Shown here piece by piece: positions 9,732-18,335 of a stretch of 64,000 nt of DNA; the stretch's first letter is position 1; the number at the start of each line of letters is the position of its first letter. The DNA is taken from contig NZ_CP146350.1 in NCBI RefSeq assembly GCF_037055355.1, positions 6,781,001-6,845,000 of the forward strand, read 5' to 3'. The notes under the pieces are model-generated. The model searched no databases, was not told the origin of the DNA, and saw only the letters and a list, made by a program, of their open reading frames with translations. This DNA comes from Streptomyces sp. DG1A-41 (GTDB lineage: Bacteria; Actinomycetota; Actinomycetes; Streptomycetales; Streptomycetaceae). The position numbers and the translations under genes are program-made.

Positions 9732-10955
9732 TCACCGGCCCGCGAACTTCTCGCTGACCGAGTCGTACACGCCCTTGGCCACGTCACCCAGCCGCGGCCC
9801 GGCCAGCCAGCCCGACGTCACCGGGCCGATCGAGGTGTTGGACACCAGCGCGGGCTTGCCGTCCGAGCCCGTCGCGACCCAGCCGCCGCCGGACGAACCG
9901 CCGGTCATGGTGCAGCCGATGCGGTACATCGTCGGGTCCGACGCGGTGACCGACAGCCGGCCCGGCTGGTCCTGGCATTGGTACAGCTTCTGCCCGTCGT
10001 ACGGTGGCGCGGCCGGGTATCCGATGGCCGTCACGTTCTTCGCCTTCGGCACGGCGGGGGCCTTGAAGTCCACCGGCAGCGCCGAACCGACCGTCTCCTC
10101 CAGCGACCTGCCGCCACTACCCTTCTCCGGCGTCACATGGATGACCGCGAAATCGTAGGGAGCGCCGTCCCCGCCCGTCGAGCCGCCCTGCTCGATCCAC
10201 TGGTCCGAGGTCTGTGCCCAGTCCCCCCACCAGACGCCGTAGGGAGCGACGTCCTCCCTGGTGGCGTTCTCCAGTTCCGCGACCGGCTTGCCGTCGTCGT
10301 TGTACGACGGCACGAACGCGATGTTGCGGTACCAGCCGCCCTTCTTGCCCGCGTGCACGCAGTGGCCCGCCGTCCACACGAGGTTGGACTTGCCCGGGTG
10401 GGCCGGGTCCTTCACCACCGTCGCCGAGCAGACGGCCGAGCCCTTGGGAGAGTCGAAGAACACCTTCCCGGCCGTGGGCGCGTTGGCGTGGTACGACGGC
10501 GGCACGGCCTGCGCCTGGACCGGCTCGGGCGCGGGATCGGTCACGCCCTGGTCACCGGAGAGGTCGCTGTCGTCGATGCCCTCGTCGGGCTCCTCGGCCT
10601 CCCGCATGCGGTCCGGGTCCCAGAGTCCCTCGATGATCGGGTTGATGTATTCGTTGGCCTCGCGCAGCCAGTCGTCCCGGTCCCAGTTCTTCCAGGCGCC
10701 GTTCTTCCACTTGTCGATGTCGATCCCGTGCTCGCGGAGCCGGTCCCTGATGTCGTCCGGGATCCTCAGCTTGCCGTCGTCGGAGGCGCCGGCCGACGCG
10801 GAGGCCTCGCCGCCCGCCGCGGCGTCGCCCGACTCGCAGGCGGTGGCGGTCAGCGCGAACGCCGAGGCGAGGGCCACGGCGGCCAGCACGGGGGAGTTCC
10901 TGCGGCGTGCCCTCCCCTCTCGGCTGGCGGTGGACAACGGCCGTGTGGATCGCAT
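9732..10955 (-). CDS. Exported trypsin-like serine protease, probable lipoprotein
   Basis: A 407-residue protein with an N-terminal basic region, a hydrophobic core (LAAVALASAFALTATAC) and Cys40 in a weak lipobox, hence probably lipid-anchored outside the membrane. A charged, Trp-rich linker follows (KWKNGAWKNWDRDDW at about 82-96). The chymotrypsin-fold catalytic triad is visible as His198 (WTAGHC), Asp268 (PYDFAVIH) and Ser355 (TGGSSGGGW). A GGGGGAG ribosome site precedes ATG 10955. The upstream region is shared with the divergent aminotransferase gene. A dead paralogue lies directly downstream, so the pair arose by tandem duplication. The physiological substrate is unknown. Confidence 0.9.
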   Translation of the reverse strand: MRSTRPLSTASREGRARRRNSPVLAAVALASAFALTATACESGDAAAGGEASASAGASDDGKLRIPDDIRDRLREHGIDIDKWKNGAWKNWDRDDWLREANEYINPIIEGLWDPDRMREAEEPDEGIDDSDLSGDQGVTDPAPEPVQAQAVPPSYHANAPTAGKVFFDSPKGSAVCSATVVKDPAHPGKSNLVWTAGHCVHAGKKGGWYRNIAFVPSYNDDGKPVAELENATREDVAPYGVWWGDWAQTSDQWIEQGGSTGGDGAPYDFAVIHVTPEKGSGGRSLEETVGSALPVDFKAPAVPKAKNVTAIGYPAAPPYDGQKLYQCQDQPGRLSVTASDPTMYRIGCTMTGGSSGGGWVATGSDGKPALVSNTSIGPVTSGWLAGPRLGDVAKGVYDSVSEKFAGR

Positions 10956-11286
10956 GATGTGACTCCCCCTGATGTGGAACGAGCATGGACGAACCGGTGC
11001 TTCGGGCCTGGTTCCCGCCTACTCATGGGGAGTTCAGGCCGATCTCACGGCGTCCGGGAACGGCACCACACACTATGCGGTGGCTGTGGGGGCGGCCCGA
11101 CGGAACCGCAACAGTTCCGTCACGGAAAGGATCTTGAGGCAACCCGTAACCCGGTGAGCGGACCGCGGTTGGTAGCGGTGGGGGGTCTGCTGTCTGTGTG
11201 TGGTCCTCTGTGCCCGTGCCCAGTGGGAGGTCAGGGAAGTCGTGGCGGAATCCACCCATGGAGGATGTGCGTCCGAGGAGGCCACT
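10956..11286. other. Divergent intergenic region, protease / NIS-type operon
   Basis: About 330 bp that must carry promoters for both directions. The only striking structure is the 8-bp inverted repeat listed separately at 11099-11121. I looked for a DmdR/IdeR iron box (TTAGGTTAGGCTCACCTAA-like) and saw none. Confidence 0.6.
11099..11121. promoter_or_regulatory. Perfect 8-bp inverted repeat, candidate operator
   Basis: GACGGAAC at 11099-11106 and GTTCCGTC at 11114-11121, separated by 7 nt, lie in the middle of the divergent promoter region. The centre-to-centre geometry suits a dimeric regulator. No regulator gene is adjacent, so the binding protein is unknown. Confidence 0.45.
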
Positions 11287-12711
11287 GTGGGGCGTATGCC
11301 GGTGCGGGCCCTCCCCAGCGCCGCCGACGACACGGCACCGGGAGCGCGCGCCGCACATGAGGGGATTCTGCGCCGCCAGTCCGCGCGCGAGTCCGCTGCC
11401 CGCACGTACGCCCGTGCCCTGCCGATCGTGCCGGTGCGGGCCAGGGGACTGACCATCGAGGGCGCGGACGGCCGCCGCTACCTGGACTGCCTCTCGGGCG
11501 CCGGCGCGCTCGCCCTCGGGCACAACCACCCGGTCGTTCTGGAAGCCATCCGCAAGGTTATCGACTCCGGCGCGCCCCTGAACGTCCTCGACCTGGCCAC
11601 ACCCGTCAAGGACGCCTTCATCACCGAGCTGTTCCGCACCCTGCCCGCAGGGCTCGCCGACCGCGCCCGCGTGCGGTTCTGCGGACCGGCCGGCAGCGAC
11701 GCCGTGGAGACCGCCTGCGAACTGGTGCGCGCTGCGACCGGCCGGACCGGCCTCATCGCGTTCACCGGCGCCTCCCACGGAAGGACGGCCGGAGCACTCG
11801 ACGCGTCCGCCGACGCCCACGACGCACGGGTCGCCCGCCTGTACCCGCAGGACTACCACTGTCCCTTCGGCCTCGGGGGCGAACGCGGGGCCGACCTCGC
11901 CGCCCGCTGGACCGAGTCCGTCCTGGACGACCCCGGGCCGGGCTTTCCGCTCCCCGCCGGGATGATCGTCGAGCCCGTCCAGGGGGAGGACGGGGTGATT
12001 CCCGCACCGGACGCCTGGCTGCGGCGCATGAGGCAGCTCACGGCCGACCGGTCCATCCCCTTGATCGCCGACGAGATCCAGACCGGCGTCGGGCGGACCG
12101 GAGCCTTCTGGGCCGTGGAGCACAGCGGAGTGACCCCAGACGTGATGGTCCTCTCCAAGGCCATCGGAGGCAGTCTGCCACTGGCGGTCGTGGTGTACCG
12201 CGACGACCTCGACGTCCCGGAACCCGGCGCCCCCGCCGGCACTTTCCGCGGCAACCAACTCGCCATGGCCGCCGGCACGGCGACCCTCACCCACGTCCGG
12301 GAAAACCACCTCACCGAACGCGCGGCGACTCTTGGGGCGCGCATGCTGGGTCAACTCCAGGGGCTGGTCGGGGAATTTCCGTGCGTCGGCGACGTGCGGG
12401 GGCGGGGGCTGATGATCGGGGTGGAGTTCGTGGATCCGGAGGGCGAGACCGGGAGAGCCGGGCGGGCGGCTGAGGCAGCGGGGGCACCTCTCGCCGCCGC
12501 CCCCGAACTGGCGGCCGCTGTCCAGCGGGAGTGCCTGCGGCGCGGCCTCATCGTCGGACTCGGCGGCCGTCACGCCAGCGTCGTCCGGCTGCTGCCGCCC
12601 CTGACGATCACCGACGAACAGGCGGCCGCCGTGCAGGACCGCCTGGCCGACGCGGTCCGGGCGGCAGCTCGGTGCGATGGGGGCATGGCGGCGGCGCCGT
12701 ACCCGTCGTGA
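11287..12711 (+). CDS. Class III PLP aminotransferase (diaminobutyrate aminotransferase-like)
   Basis: A fold-type I aminotransferase of about 474 residues. Visible signatures are DGRRYLDCLSGAGALALGHNHP, the phosphate-binding GPAGSDAVETA, IADEIQTGVGRTG, and Lys291 in VLSKAIGGSLPLAVV as the PLP Schiff-base lysine. It resembles the diaminobutyrate-2-oxoglutarate aminotransferases of siderophore clusters (RhbA type), which make 2,4-diaminobutyrate from aspartate semialdehyde. GTG 11287 is preferred because GAGGAGG at 11275-11281 sits five bases upstream. It is the first gene of a three-gene unit with an IucA/IucC synthetase and an acyltransferase. No decarboxylase for converting the product to diaminopropane is present here. 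Substrate assignment is inference. Confidence 0.88.
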   Translation: MGRMPVRALPSAADDTAPGARAAHEGILRRQSARESAARTYARALPIVPVRARGLTIEGADGRRYLDCLSGAGALALGHNHPVVLEAIRKVIDSGAPLNVLDLATPVKDAFITELFRTLPAGLADRARVRFCGPAGSDAVETACELVRAATGRTGLIAFTGASHGRTAGALDASADAHDARVARLYPQDYHCPFGLGGERGADLAARWTESVLDDPGPGFPLPAGMIVEPVQGEDGVIPAPDAWLRRMRQLTADRSIPLIADEIQTGVGRTGAFWAVEHSGVTPDVMVLSKAIGGSLPLAVVVYRDDLDVPEPGAPAGTFRGNQLAMAAGTATLTHVRENHLTERAATLGARMLGQLQGLVGEFPCVGDVRGRGLMIGVEFVDPEGETGRAGRAAEAAGAPLAAAPELAAAVQRECLRRGLIVGLGGRHASVVRLLPPLTITDEQAAAVQDRLADAVRAAARCDGGMAAAPYPS

Positions 12712-12787
12712 GCCTCAACGCCGTGAGAACTCATGCCATGGGCCTTCACCCAGCGACGTCCCGGAACCACCCAACGAGGTGCCTGTC

Positions 12788-14824
12788 TTGAAAGCCATCC
12801 CTGAGCGCGACGACCACGCCATGACATTGGGACGAGGCTCTTCCCCTGACCTCCGGGCCTCGGAGGTGTCGGCGAACTCAGCGGTCACGGCGAACCCGGC
12901 GGTCCCGTGTCAGAGGTCTGGGGCGGCGCAGTACGCCGAGGCGCAGGGCGGCGAGGTGAGGGACGGTGATGTGAAGGCTGGTGGATTCACCACCGACCTC
13001 CTTGAGCATCCCGACCCGCATGCCGTCGCCCAGGCAGCAGCCGTGGAGGCGCTGCTCCGGTGCTGGGTGCGAGAGACCAGCCGACCCGCCCCTACCGACG
13101 GCCTCCTCCGCATCCCCCTTCCCGCCAGCGGCACGGCCCTGCTCGCCCCCGTCCGCTACTGGTCCCCGACGGGCTGGCACCGCTTCGGTCTCCCGCGTCT
13201 GGCCGACGCTCCCGACCACGCCCCACCGGCAGACGCCGTCACGGTCGCCGCACTGCTCTCCAGGGAGACGCCCGCAGACGGACAGGGTTACGCCCACGGT
13301 AACGCCCACGCCCACGGCGACAGTAACGGCGGTATCGCACTTGTCGCGGGCGTTGCCGATTCCCTCCGCCGCGTCACCTCCTTCCTCAGCGACCGCCGTG
13401 AACACCCGGTCGACAGCCCCGACCTCTTCCTGGAGTCGGAACAGTCACTCGTCCTCGGACACCCCCTGCACCCGACCCCGAAGAGCCGAGAAGGCCTCTC
13501 CGAGGCTGAAGCACGCCTGTACTCGCCCGAGTTGCACGGATTCTTCCCCCTCCACTGGATCGCTGTCGCCCCCTCCGTCCTCGCCACCGACTCCGCCTGG
13601 ACCGAACGCGGCCGCCCTGTCACCGCGGCCCGACTCACCGCACGCCTGGCCGGGACCGACCTGCCGCTGCCGGACGGGTACGCCCTACTGCCCGTGCACC
13701 CCTGGCAGGCCCGCGAGATCCGGCACCGCCCGGAGACCGCTGCCCTGCTCGACAGGGGACTGCTCCGCGACCTCGGCACCCACGGCACTCCCTGGCAACC
13801 CACCTCCTCCGTACGAACGGTCTACCAAACCGGTGCTCCCGCGATGCTCAAGCTGTCGCTGGGCCTGCGCATCACCAACTCCCGTCGCGAGAACCTCCGT
13901 AAGGAACTGCACCGCGGTGTCGAGGTCCACCGCCTGCTCCGCAGCGGACTCGCGCAGCAATGGCGGGCCGTGCATCCGTGCTTCGACATCGTTCGCGACC
14001 CGGCCTGGATCGCTGTCGATGCTTCCGATGGCTCCGACTGTTCCGGTGGCGTCCCCTTGCCCGGACTGGATGTGGTGATCCGCCACAACCCGTTCAGCCC
14101 CTCGGACGATGTCTCCTGCGTCGCCGGACTCGTCTCGCCGCGCCCCTCCTCACCCGCCCGGCCGGGAACCGCTCCCGACCGCCCGGAGATCCACGGCCGG
14201 GTCCTTCGGTCCCGGCTGGCCGAGGTCGTCACGCGTCTCGCCCGCCGGACCGGCAGGCCCCGCGGAGCCGTCGCCGCCGAGTGGTTCCTGCGCTACCTCG
14301 AACACGTCGTGCGCCCCGTCCTGTGGCTGGACGGCGAGGCCGGCATCGCCCTGGAGGCTCACCAGCAGAACACCCTGCTCCTGCTGGACAGCGACGGATG
14401 GCCAAGTGGCGGCCGCTACCGCGACAACCAGGGCTACTACTTCCGCGAGTCCCGGCGCGCGGACCTCGACGCCCGGCTGCCCGGCATCGGAGAGCGGAGC
14501 GACACGTTCGTCTGCGACGAGGTCACCGACGAGCGCTTCGCTTACTACCTGGCGGTCAACAACGTCCTCGGCCTCATCGGCGCGTTCGGCTCCCAGGGGC
14601 TGGCCGACGAGCGGCTGCTGCTCGCCGCCTTCCGCCGTTTCCTCGGAAACGTCGCCTCCGGCCCGGCCCGGCTGCGCACCTCGCTGCCGGCCTGGCTGCT
14701 CGACTCACCCGTCCTGCGCTGCAAGGCCAACCTGCTGACCCGACTCCACGGCCTCGACGAACTCGTCGGCCCGGTCGACACCCAGTCCGTCTACGTCACC
14801 ATCGCCAATCCCCTGCACTGCTGA
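12788..14824 (+). CDS. IucA/IucC-family NIS siderophore synthetase
   Basis: An ATP-dependent ligase that condenses a carboxylate (classically citrate) with an amine or hydroxylamine. Conserved blocks are LPVHPWQAREI, the nucleotide-binding SSVRTVYQTGAPAMLKLSL with ITNSRRENLRKEL, and the C-terminal EAHQQNTLLLLD with YRDNQGYYFRES. A His/Gly-rich insertion (GYAHGNAHAHGDSNGG) interrupts the N-terminal half and looks like a low-complexity loop. The start is taken at TTG 12788, seven bases after GAGGT; GTG 12779 and ATG 12821 are alternatives. It follows the aminotransferase gene by 76 bp and precedes the acyltransferase gene by 82 bp. It is the core enzyme of the locus; the product is not predictable from sequence. 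Confidence 0.92.
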   Translation: MKAIPERDDHAMTLGRGSSPDLRASEVSANSAVTANPAVPCQRSGAAQYAEAQGGEVRDGDVKAGGFTTDLLEHPDPHAVAQAAAVEALLRCWVRETSRPAPTDGLLRIPLPASGTALLAPVRYWSPTGWHRFGLPRLADAPDHAPPADAVTVAALLSRETPADGQGYAHGNAHAHGDSNGGIALVAGVADSLRRVTSFLSDRREHPVDSPDLFLESEQSLVLGHPLHPTPKSREGLSEAEARLYSPELHGFFPLHWIAVAPSVLATDSAWTERGRPVTAARLTARLAGTDLPLPDGYALLPVHPWQAREIRHRPETAALLDRGLLRDLGTHGTPWQPTSSVRTVYQTGAPAMLKLSLGLRITNSRRENLRKELHRGVEVHRLLRSGLAQQWRAVHPCFDIVRDPAWIAVDASDGSDCSGGVPLPGLDVVIRHNPFSPSDDVSCVAGLVSPRPSSPARPGTAPDRPEIHGRVLRSRLAEVVTRLARRTGRPRGAVAAEWFLRYLEHVVRPVLWLDGEAGIALEAHQQNTLLLLDSDGWPSGGRYRDNQGYYFRESRRADLDARLPGIGERSDTFVCDEVTDERFAYYLAVNNVLGLIGAFGSQGLADERLLLAAFRRFLGNVASGPARLRTSLPAWLLDSPVLRCKANLLTRLHGLDELVGPVDTQSVYVTIANPLHC

Positions 14825-14906
14825 TCACCCTGACCGTCCCTGACGACAACCGACCTCCTTCATCCCTGAGGACACGCCTCACCCACTTTCCTGAGAGGAG
14901 CGCTTG

Positions 14907-15830
14907 GTGCCTCCCGCCGACTCGACCGCCCACACCGGTACCGCTGGCCCTGCCACGGCCGACGTCCATGCCGGGGAGGGCTCCAACGCCCGCTTCGATG
15001 CCGGTCCCGGCGTCGCGTCCAGCGCGGGAGCCGACGCGGATTCCGGTGCGGATCCCTGTGCGGATTCCTGTGCCCGCCACGGCGAAGACACCATGGACCT
15101 ACGGCTCCCGGACGAACTCCTCGCCCTCATCGCGGACGAGGCGTCCGACATCCACGGAGCACGGCGGCCGGACCAGCGCACGGCCCAGCCTTCCGACTCC
15201 ACCGCCGCCACCCGTGAGGCCCCCGTCCCCTCGGCCCTCTCCGTCCTCGTGGTCGAGGACGATCTCCTCGACCGCGTCGCCGACTGGGGCCCGACCGACA
15301 CACCCGCGGGCTTCTTTCACCTCGTCCCCGTGCGCGTCGAACGTGATCTTCCGCTCATCAGCCGCTGGATGAACGACCCCGCCGCTGGGGCGTTCTGGGA
15401 GCTGTCCGGGCCACAGCACGTGACCGAGGACCACGTGCTGGCCCAGCTAGTCGGCGACGGACGCAGCGTGCCGTGCATCGGCGTGCTGGACGGAACGCCG
15501 ATGAGCTACTGGGAGATCTACCGGGCGGACCTGGATCCACTGGCCCGCTACTACCCGGCCCGGCCTCACGACACGGGGCTCCACCTTCTTGTCGGCGCTG
15601 TCGCCGACCGAGGGCGTGGCCTCGGCGGTCTGCTGCTCCGAGCCGTCGCCGACCTCGTACTCGCGCAGCGGCCCTCCTGCGCACGCGTCATCGCGGAACC
15701 CGACATTCGCAACACCCCCTCCATCGCCGCCTTCTTGACCGCCGGCTTCCGGTTCTCCGCCGAGGTCGACCTGCCCGACAAGCGAGCCGCCCTCATGGTC
15801 CGAGACCGGTCCCTCCGGCATCTTCTGTAG
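14907..15830 (+). CDS. GNAT acyltransferase of the siderophore type (RhbD/IucB-like)
   Basis: The C-terminal 180 residues are a GNAT domain of the IucB/RhbD/MbtK kind. It opens with FHLVPVRVERDLPLISRWMN and contains the acyl-CoA loop DRGRGLGGLLLRAVADLV and EPDIRNTPSIAAFLTAGFRF. The first 110 residues are low-complexity (Asp, Ala, Gly, Ser, with GADPCADSCARHGED) and unlike the domain, so the mature start could be further in. GAGGAG lies six bases before GTG 14907. In known pathways the enzyme acetylates or acylates the (hydroxyl)amine that the synthetase then couples to citrate. No N-hydroxylase gene is adjacent, so acylation of a plain amine or use of a distant hydroxylase must be considered. 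Confidence 0.88.
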   Translation: MPPADSTAHTGTAGPATADVHAGEGSNARFDAGPGVASSAGADADSGADPCADSCARHGEDTMDLRLPDELLALIADEASDIHGARRPDQRTAQPSDSTAATREAPVPSALSVLVVEDDLLDRVADWGPTDTPAGFFHLVPVRVERDLPLISRWMNDPAAGAFWELSGPQHVTEDHVLAQLVGDGRSVPCIGVLDGTPMSYWEIYRADLDPLARYYPARPHDTGLHLLVGAVADRGRGLGGLLLRAVADLVLAQRPSCARVIAEPDIRNTPSIAAFLTAGFRFSAEVDLPDKRAALMVRDRSLRHLL

Positions 15831-16180
15831 CACTGTGTCATCACTCCATCACTCATTGAACGCGGCGCGTGGCGTCGCGGTTCCCGCTCATGCCGCAGAG
15901 ATTTCTCGAGTCGCTCGCCGCCCCGCCCGCGTGGCCACGACGGACGGCCGGGACCCGCTCCATCCTCCTGGCCACGGTTCGCACCGCCCCGCCCGACCAC
16001 TCTGCTCCGCCCATGGCTCCCCCTGCCCCGCCCTCCCGAACCGGTCACATCCCGCCGGAGCCCCCGCCACCCGTCCGCCCGTCCACCCACCCTGACCGAG
16101 GAGCCCAAGGTCTTGATCCCGTCCCCCGTCCCTGCCTTGATCACCCGTTTGTCAGTGCTGGGTCGTAGGGTGGTCGCGCT
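15831..16180. other. Intergenic region before the DinG-type helicase
   Basis: 350 bp of Pro/Arg-coding-like, low-complexity GC-rich sequence with no conserved reading frame, ribosome site or strong hairpin. I see no SOS box here. Confidence 0.6.
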
Positions 16181-18157
16181 ATGACGAAGCCCTCACTCCC
16201 CGAACTCCTGCATGCTGCCGTCACTGCCGTCGGCGGTACGGAGCGCCCCGGTCAGGTGACCATGGCCGAAGCCGTCGCAGAGGCGATCGACAACGGCTCC
16301 CACCTGCTGATCCAGGCCGGCACCGGCACCGGCAAGTCGCTGGGCTACCTGGTGCCCGCGCTCGCGCACGGGGAGCGTGTGGTCGTCGCCACCGCCACCC
16401 TGGCCCTTCAGCGCCAGCTGGTGGAGCGCGACCTGCCGAGAACGGTCGAGTCGCTGCACCCCCTGCTGCGCCGGCGCCCGGAGTTCGCGATGCTCAAGGG
16501 CCGGTCGAACTACCTGTGCCTGCACCGCCTGCACGAGGGTGTGCCGCAGGACGAGGAGGAGGGTCTCTTCGACCAGTTCGAGGCGGCCGCGCCCACCAGC
16601 AAGCTGGGGCAGGACCTGCTGCGGGTGCGCGACTGGGCCGACGAGACCGAGACCGGCGACCGCGACGACCTCACACCCGGCATCTCGGACCGGGCTTGGG
16701 CTCAGGTGTCGGTGTCGTCGAGGGAGTGCCTGGGCGCCTCGAAGTGCGCCTATGGCGCGGAGTGCTTCGCCGAGATGGCCCGCGAGCGCGCCAAGCTCTC
16801 CGAGGTCGTCGTCACCAACCACGCACTGCTCGCGATCGACGCCATCGAGGGTGCCCCGGTCCTTCCGCAGCACGAGGTGTTGATCGTCGACGAGGCCCAT
16901 GAGCTGGTCTCGCGGGTCACCGGAGTCGCCACTGGCGAGCTCACGCCCGGCCAGGTCAACCGTGCGGTGCGCCGGACCGCCAAACTCGTCAACGAGAAGG
17001 CGGCGGACCAGCTCCAGACCGCCGCCGAGGGTTTCGAACGTCTGATGGAGCTCGCCCTGCCGGGCCGCCTGGAGGAGATCCCCGAGGACCTCGGCTACGC
17101 CCTCATGGCACTGCGCGACGCGTGCCGCACCGTGATCTCCGCCATCGGCACGACCCGTGACAAGTCCGTCCAGGACGAGGACGCGGTCCGCAAGCAGGCT
17201 CTGGCCTCCGTGGAGAACGTGCACGACGTGGCGGAGCGGATCACGAACGGTTCCGAATGGGACGTGGTCTGGTACGAGCGCCACGACCGCTTCGGTGCCT
17301 CCCTGCGCGTTGCCCCTATGTCCGTCTCGGGTCTGCTGCGGGAGAAGCTCTTCGCGGACCGCTCCGTGGTCCTGACATCCGCGACGCTGAAGCTGGGCGG
17401 CGACTTCAACGGCGTCGGCGCTTCCCTCGGGCTCGCCCCCGAGGGCACCGAGGGCGATGACCTCCCGCAGTGGAAGGGCATCGACGTCGGCTCGCCCTTC
17501 GACTACCGCAAGCAGGGCATCCTGTACGTCGCGAAGCACCTGGCGCGCCCCGCGCGGGACGGCGACCGCGGGGACATGCTCGACGAGCTCACGGAGCTCA
17601 TCCAGGCGGCGGGCGGCCGCACCCTGGGCCTGTTCTCCTCCATGCGGGGCGCCCAGGTGGCCGCCGAGGAACTGCGTTCCCGGATCCCCGAGTTCCCGAT
17701 CCTCCTCCAAGGGGAGGAGACGCTCGGCGAGCTCATCAAGAACTTCGCGGCCGACCCGAAGACCTGCCTGTTCGGCACCCTGTCGCTGTGGCAGGGCGTG
17801 GACGTCCCCGGACCCAGCTGTCAGCTGGTCGTCATGGACAAAGTCCCGTTCCCGCGCCCGGACGACCCCCTGATGAGCGCCCGCCAGAAGGCCGTGGAGG
17901 ACGCTGGCGGCAATGGCTTCATGGCGGTCGCCGCCACCCACGCCGCGCTCCTCATGGCCCAGGGCGCCGGCCGTCTCGTACGGGCGTCGGGCGACCGCGG
18001 TGTGGTCGCCGTGCTGGACCAGCGGCTGGCGACGGCCCGGTACGGGGGCTACCTGAAGGCGTCACTGCCCGACTTCTGGTACACGACGGACCGTAACCAG
18101 GTGCGGAAGTCGCTGGCGGCGATCGACGCGCTGGCGAAGCAGGCGGAAGCCGAGTGA
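16181..18157 (+). CDS. ATP-dependent DNA helicase, DinG/XPD family
   Basis: A superfamily 2 helicase of 658 residues. Walker A is GTGTGKS at 47-53 with Lys52, and Walker B is DEAH at 237-240. The motifs TATLALQRQL, TSATLKLGG and WQGVDVPGPSCQLVVMDKVPF are present, as is the arginine motif QGAGRLVRASGDRG. Between motifs Ia and II lie cysteines (YLCLHRL, ECLGASKCAYGAECF) in the spacing expected for the 4Fe-4S cluster of XPD-like helicases. It probably unwinds DNA during repair. An AGGGTGG ribosome site precedes ATG 16181. It stands next to, and converges on, lexA, but no LexA box was seen upstream. Confidence 0.93.
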   Translation: MTKPSLPELLHAAVTAVGGTERPGQVTMAEAVAEAIDNGSHLLIQAGTGTGKSLGYLVPALAHGERVVVATATLALQRQLVERDLPRTVESLHPLLRRRPEFAMLKGRSNYLCLHRLHEGVPQDEEEGLFDQFEAAAPTSKLGQDLLRVRDWADETETGDRDDLTPGISDRAWAQVSVSSRECLGASKCAYGAECFAEMARERAKLSEVVVTNHALLAIDAIEGAPVLPQHEVLIVDEAHELVSRVTGVATGELTPGQVNRAVRRTAKLVNEKAADQLQTAAEGFERLMELALPGRLEEIPEDLGYALMALRDACRTVISAIGTTRDKSVQDEDAVRKQALASVENVHDVAERITNGSEWDVVWYERHDRFGASLRVAPMSVSGLLREKLFADRSVVLTSATLKLGGDFNGVGASLGLAPEGTEGDDLPQWKGIDVGSPFDYRKQGILYVAKHLARPARDGDRGDMLDELTELIQAAGGRTLGLFSSMRGAQVAAEELRSRIPEFPILLQGEETLGELIKNFAADPKTCLFGTLSLWQGVDVPGPSCQLVVMDKVPFPRPDDPLMSARQKAVEDAGGNGFMAVAATHAALLMAQGAGRLVRASGDRGVVAVLDQRLATARYGGYLKASLPDFWYTTDRNQVRKSLAAIDALAKQAEAE

Positions 18158-18212
18158 GCCATCGGGGTCGGCCTGCTGGGGCGGAGCCGCGGGCCAACCC
18201 CCACTGCGCATA

Positions 18213-18247
18213 CCGGGCCCCGACACCGCGTACGTACCGGGGCCCGG
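18213..18247. terminator. GC-rich inverted repeat between convergent helicase and lexA genes
   Basis: CCGGGCCCC at 18213-18221 pairs with GGGGCCCGG at 18239-18247, with a 17-nt loop holding a TACGTA palindrome. Two more CCGGGGCCC-like words follow, so the exact structure is uncertain; a shared terminator is the simplest reading. Confidence 0.45.
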
Positions 18248-18335
18248 ACAGCGCAGGGCCCCGGAACCGGCGCAGGGGTCCCGGGGCCCGGTCAGAGGGC
18301 GGGCCCGCTGGGCCCACCCGACGCGGTGCGCGGTG

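Noticed and set aside
10956..11286. Iron box upstream of the NIS operon
   Set aside because: No word with the TTAGGCT/AGCCTAA core occurs in the region; control by iron cannot be claimed from sequence.
15869..16168. Open frame between the acyltransferase and helicase genes
   Set aside because: Pro/Arg-rich random composition, no ribosome site, no recognisable domain.
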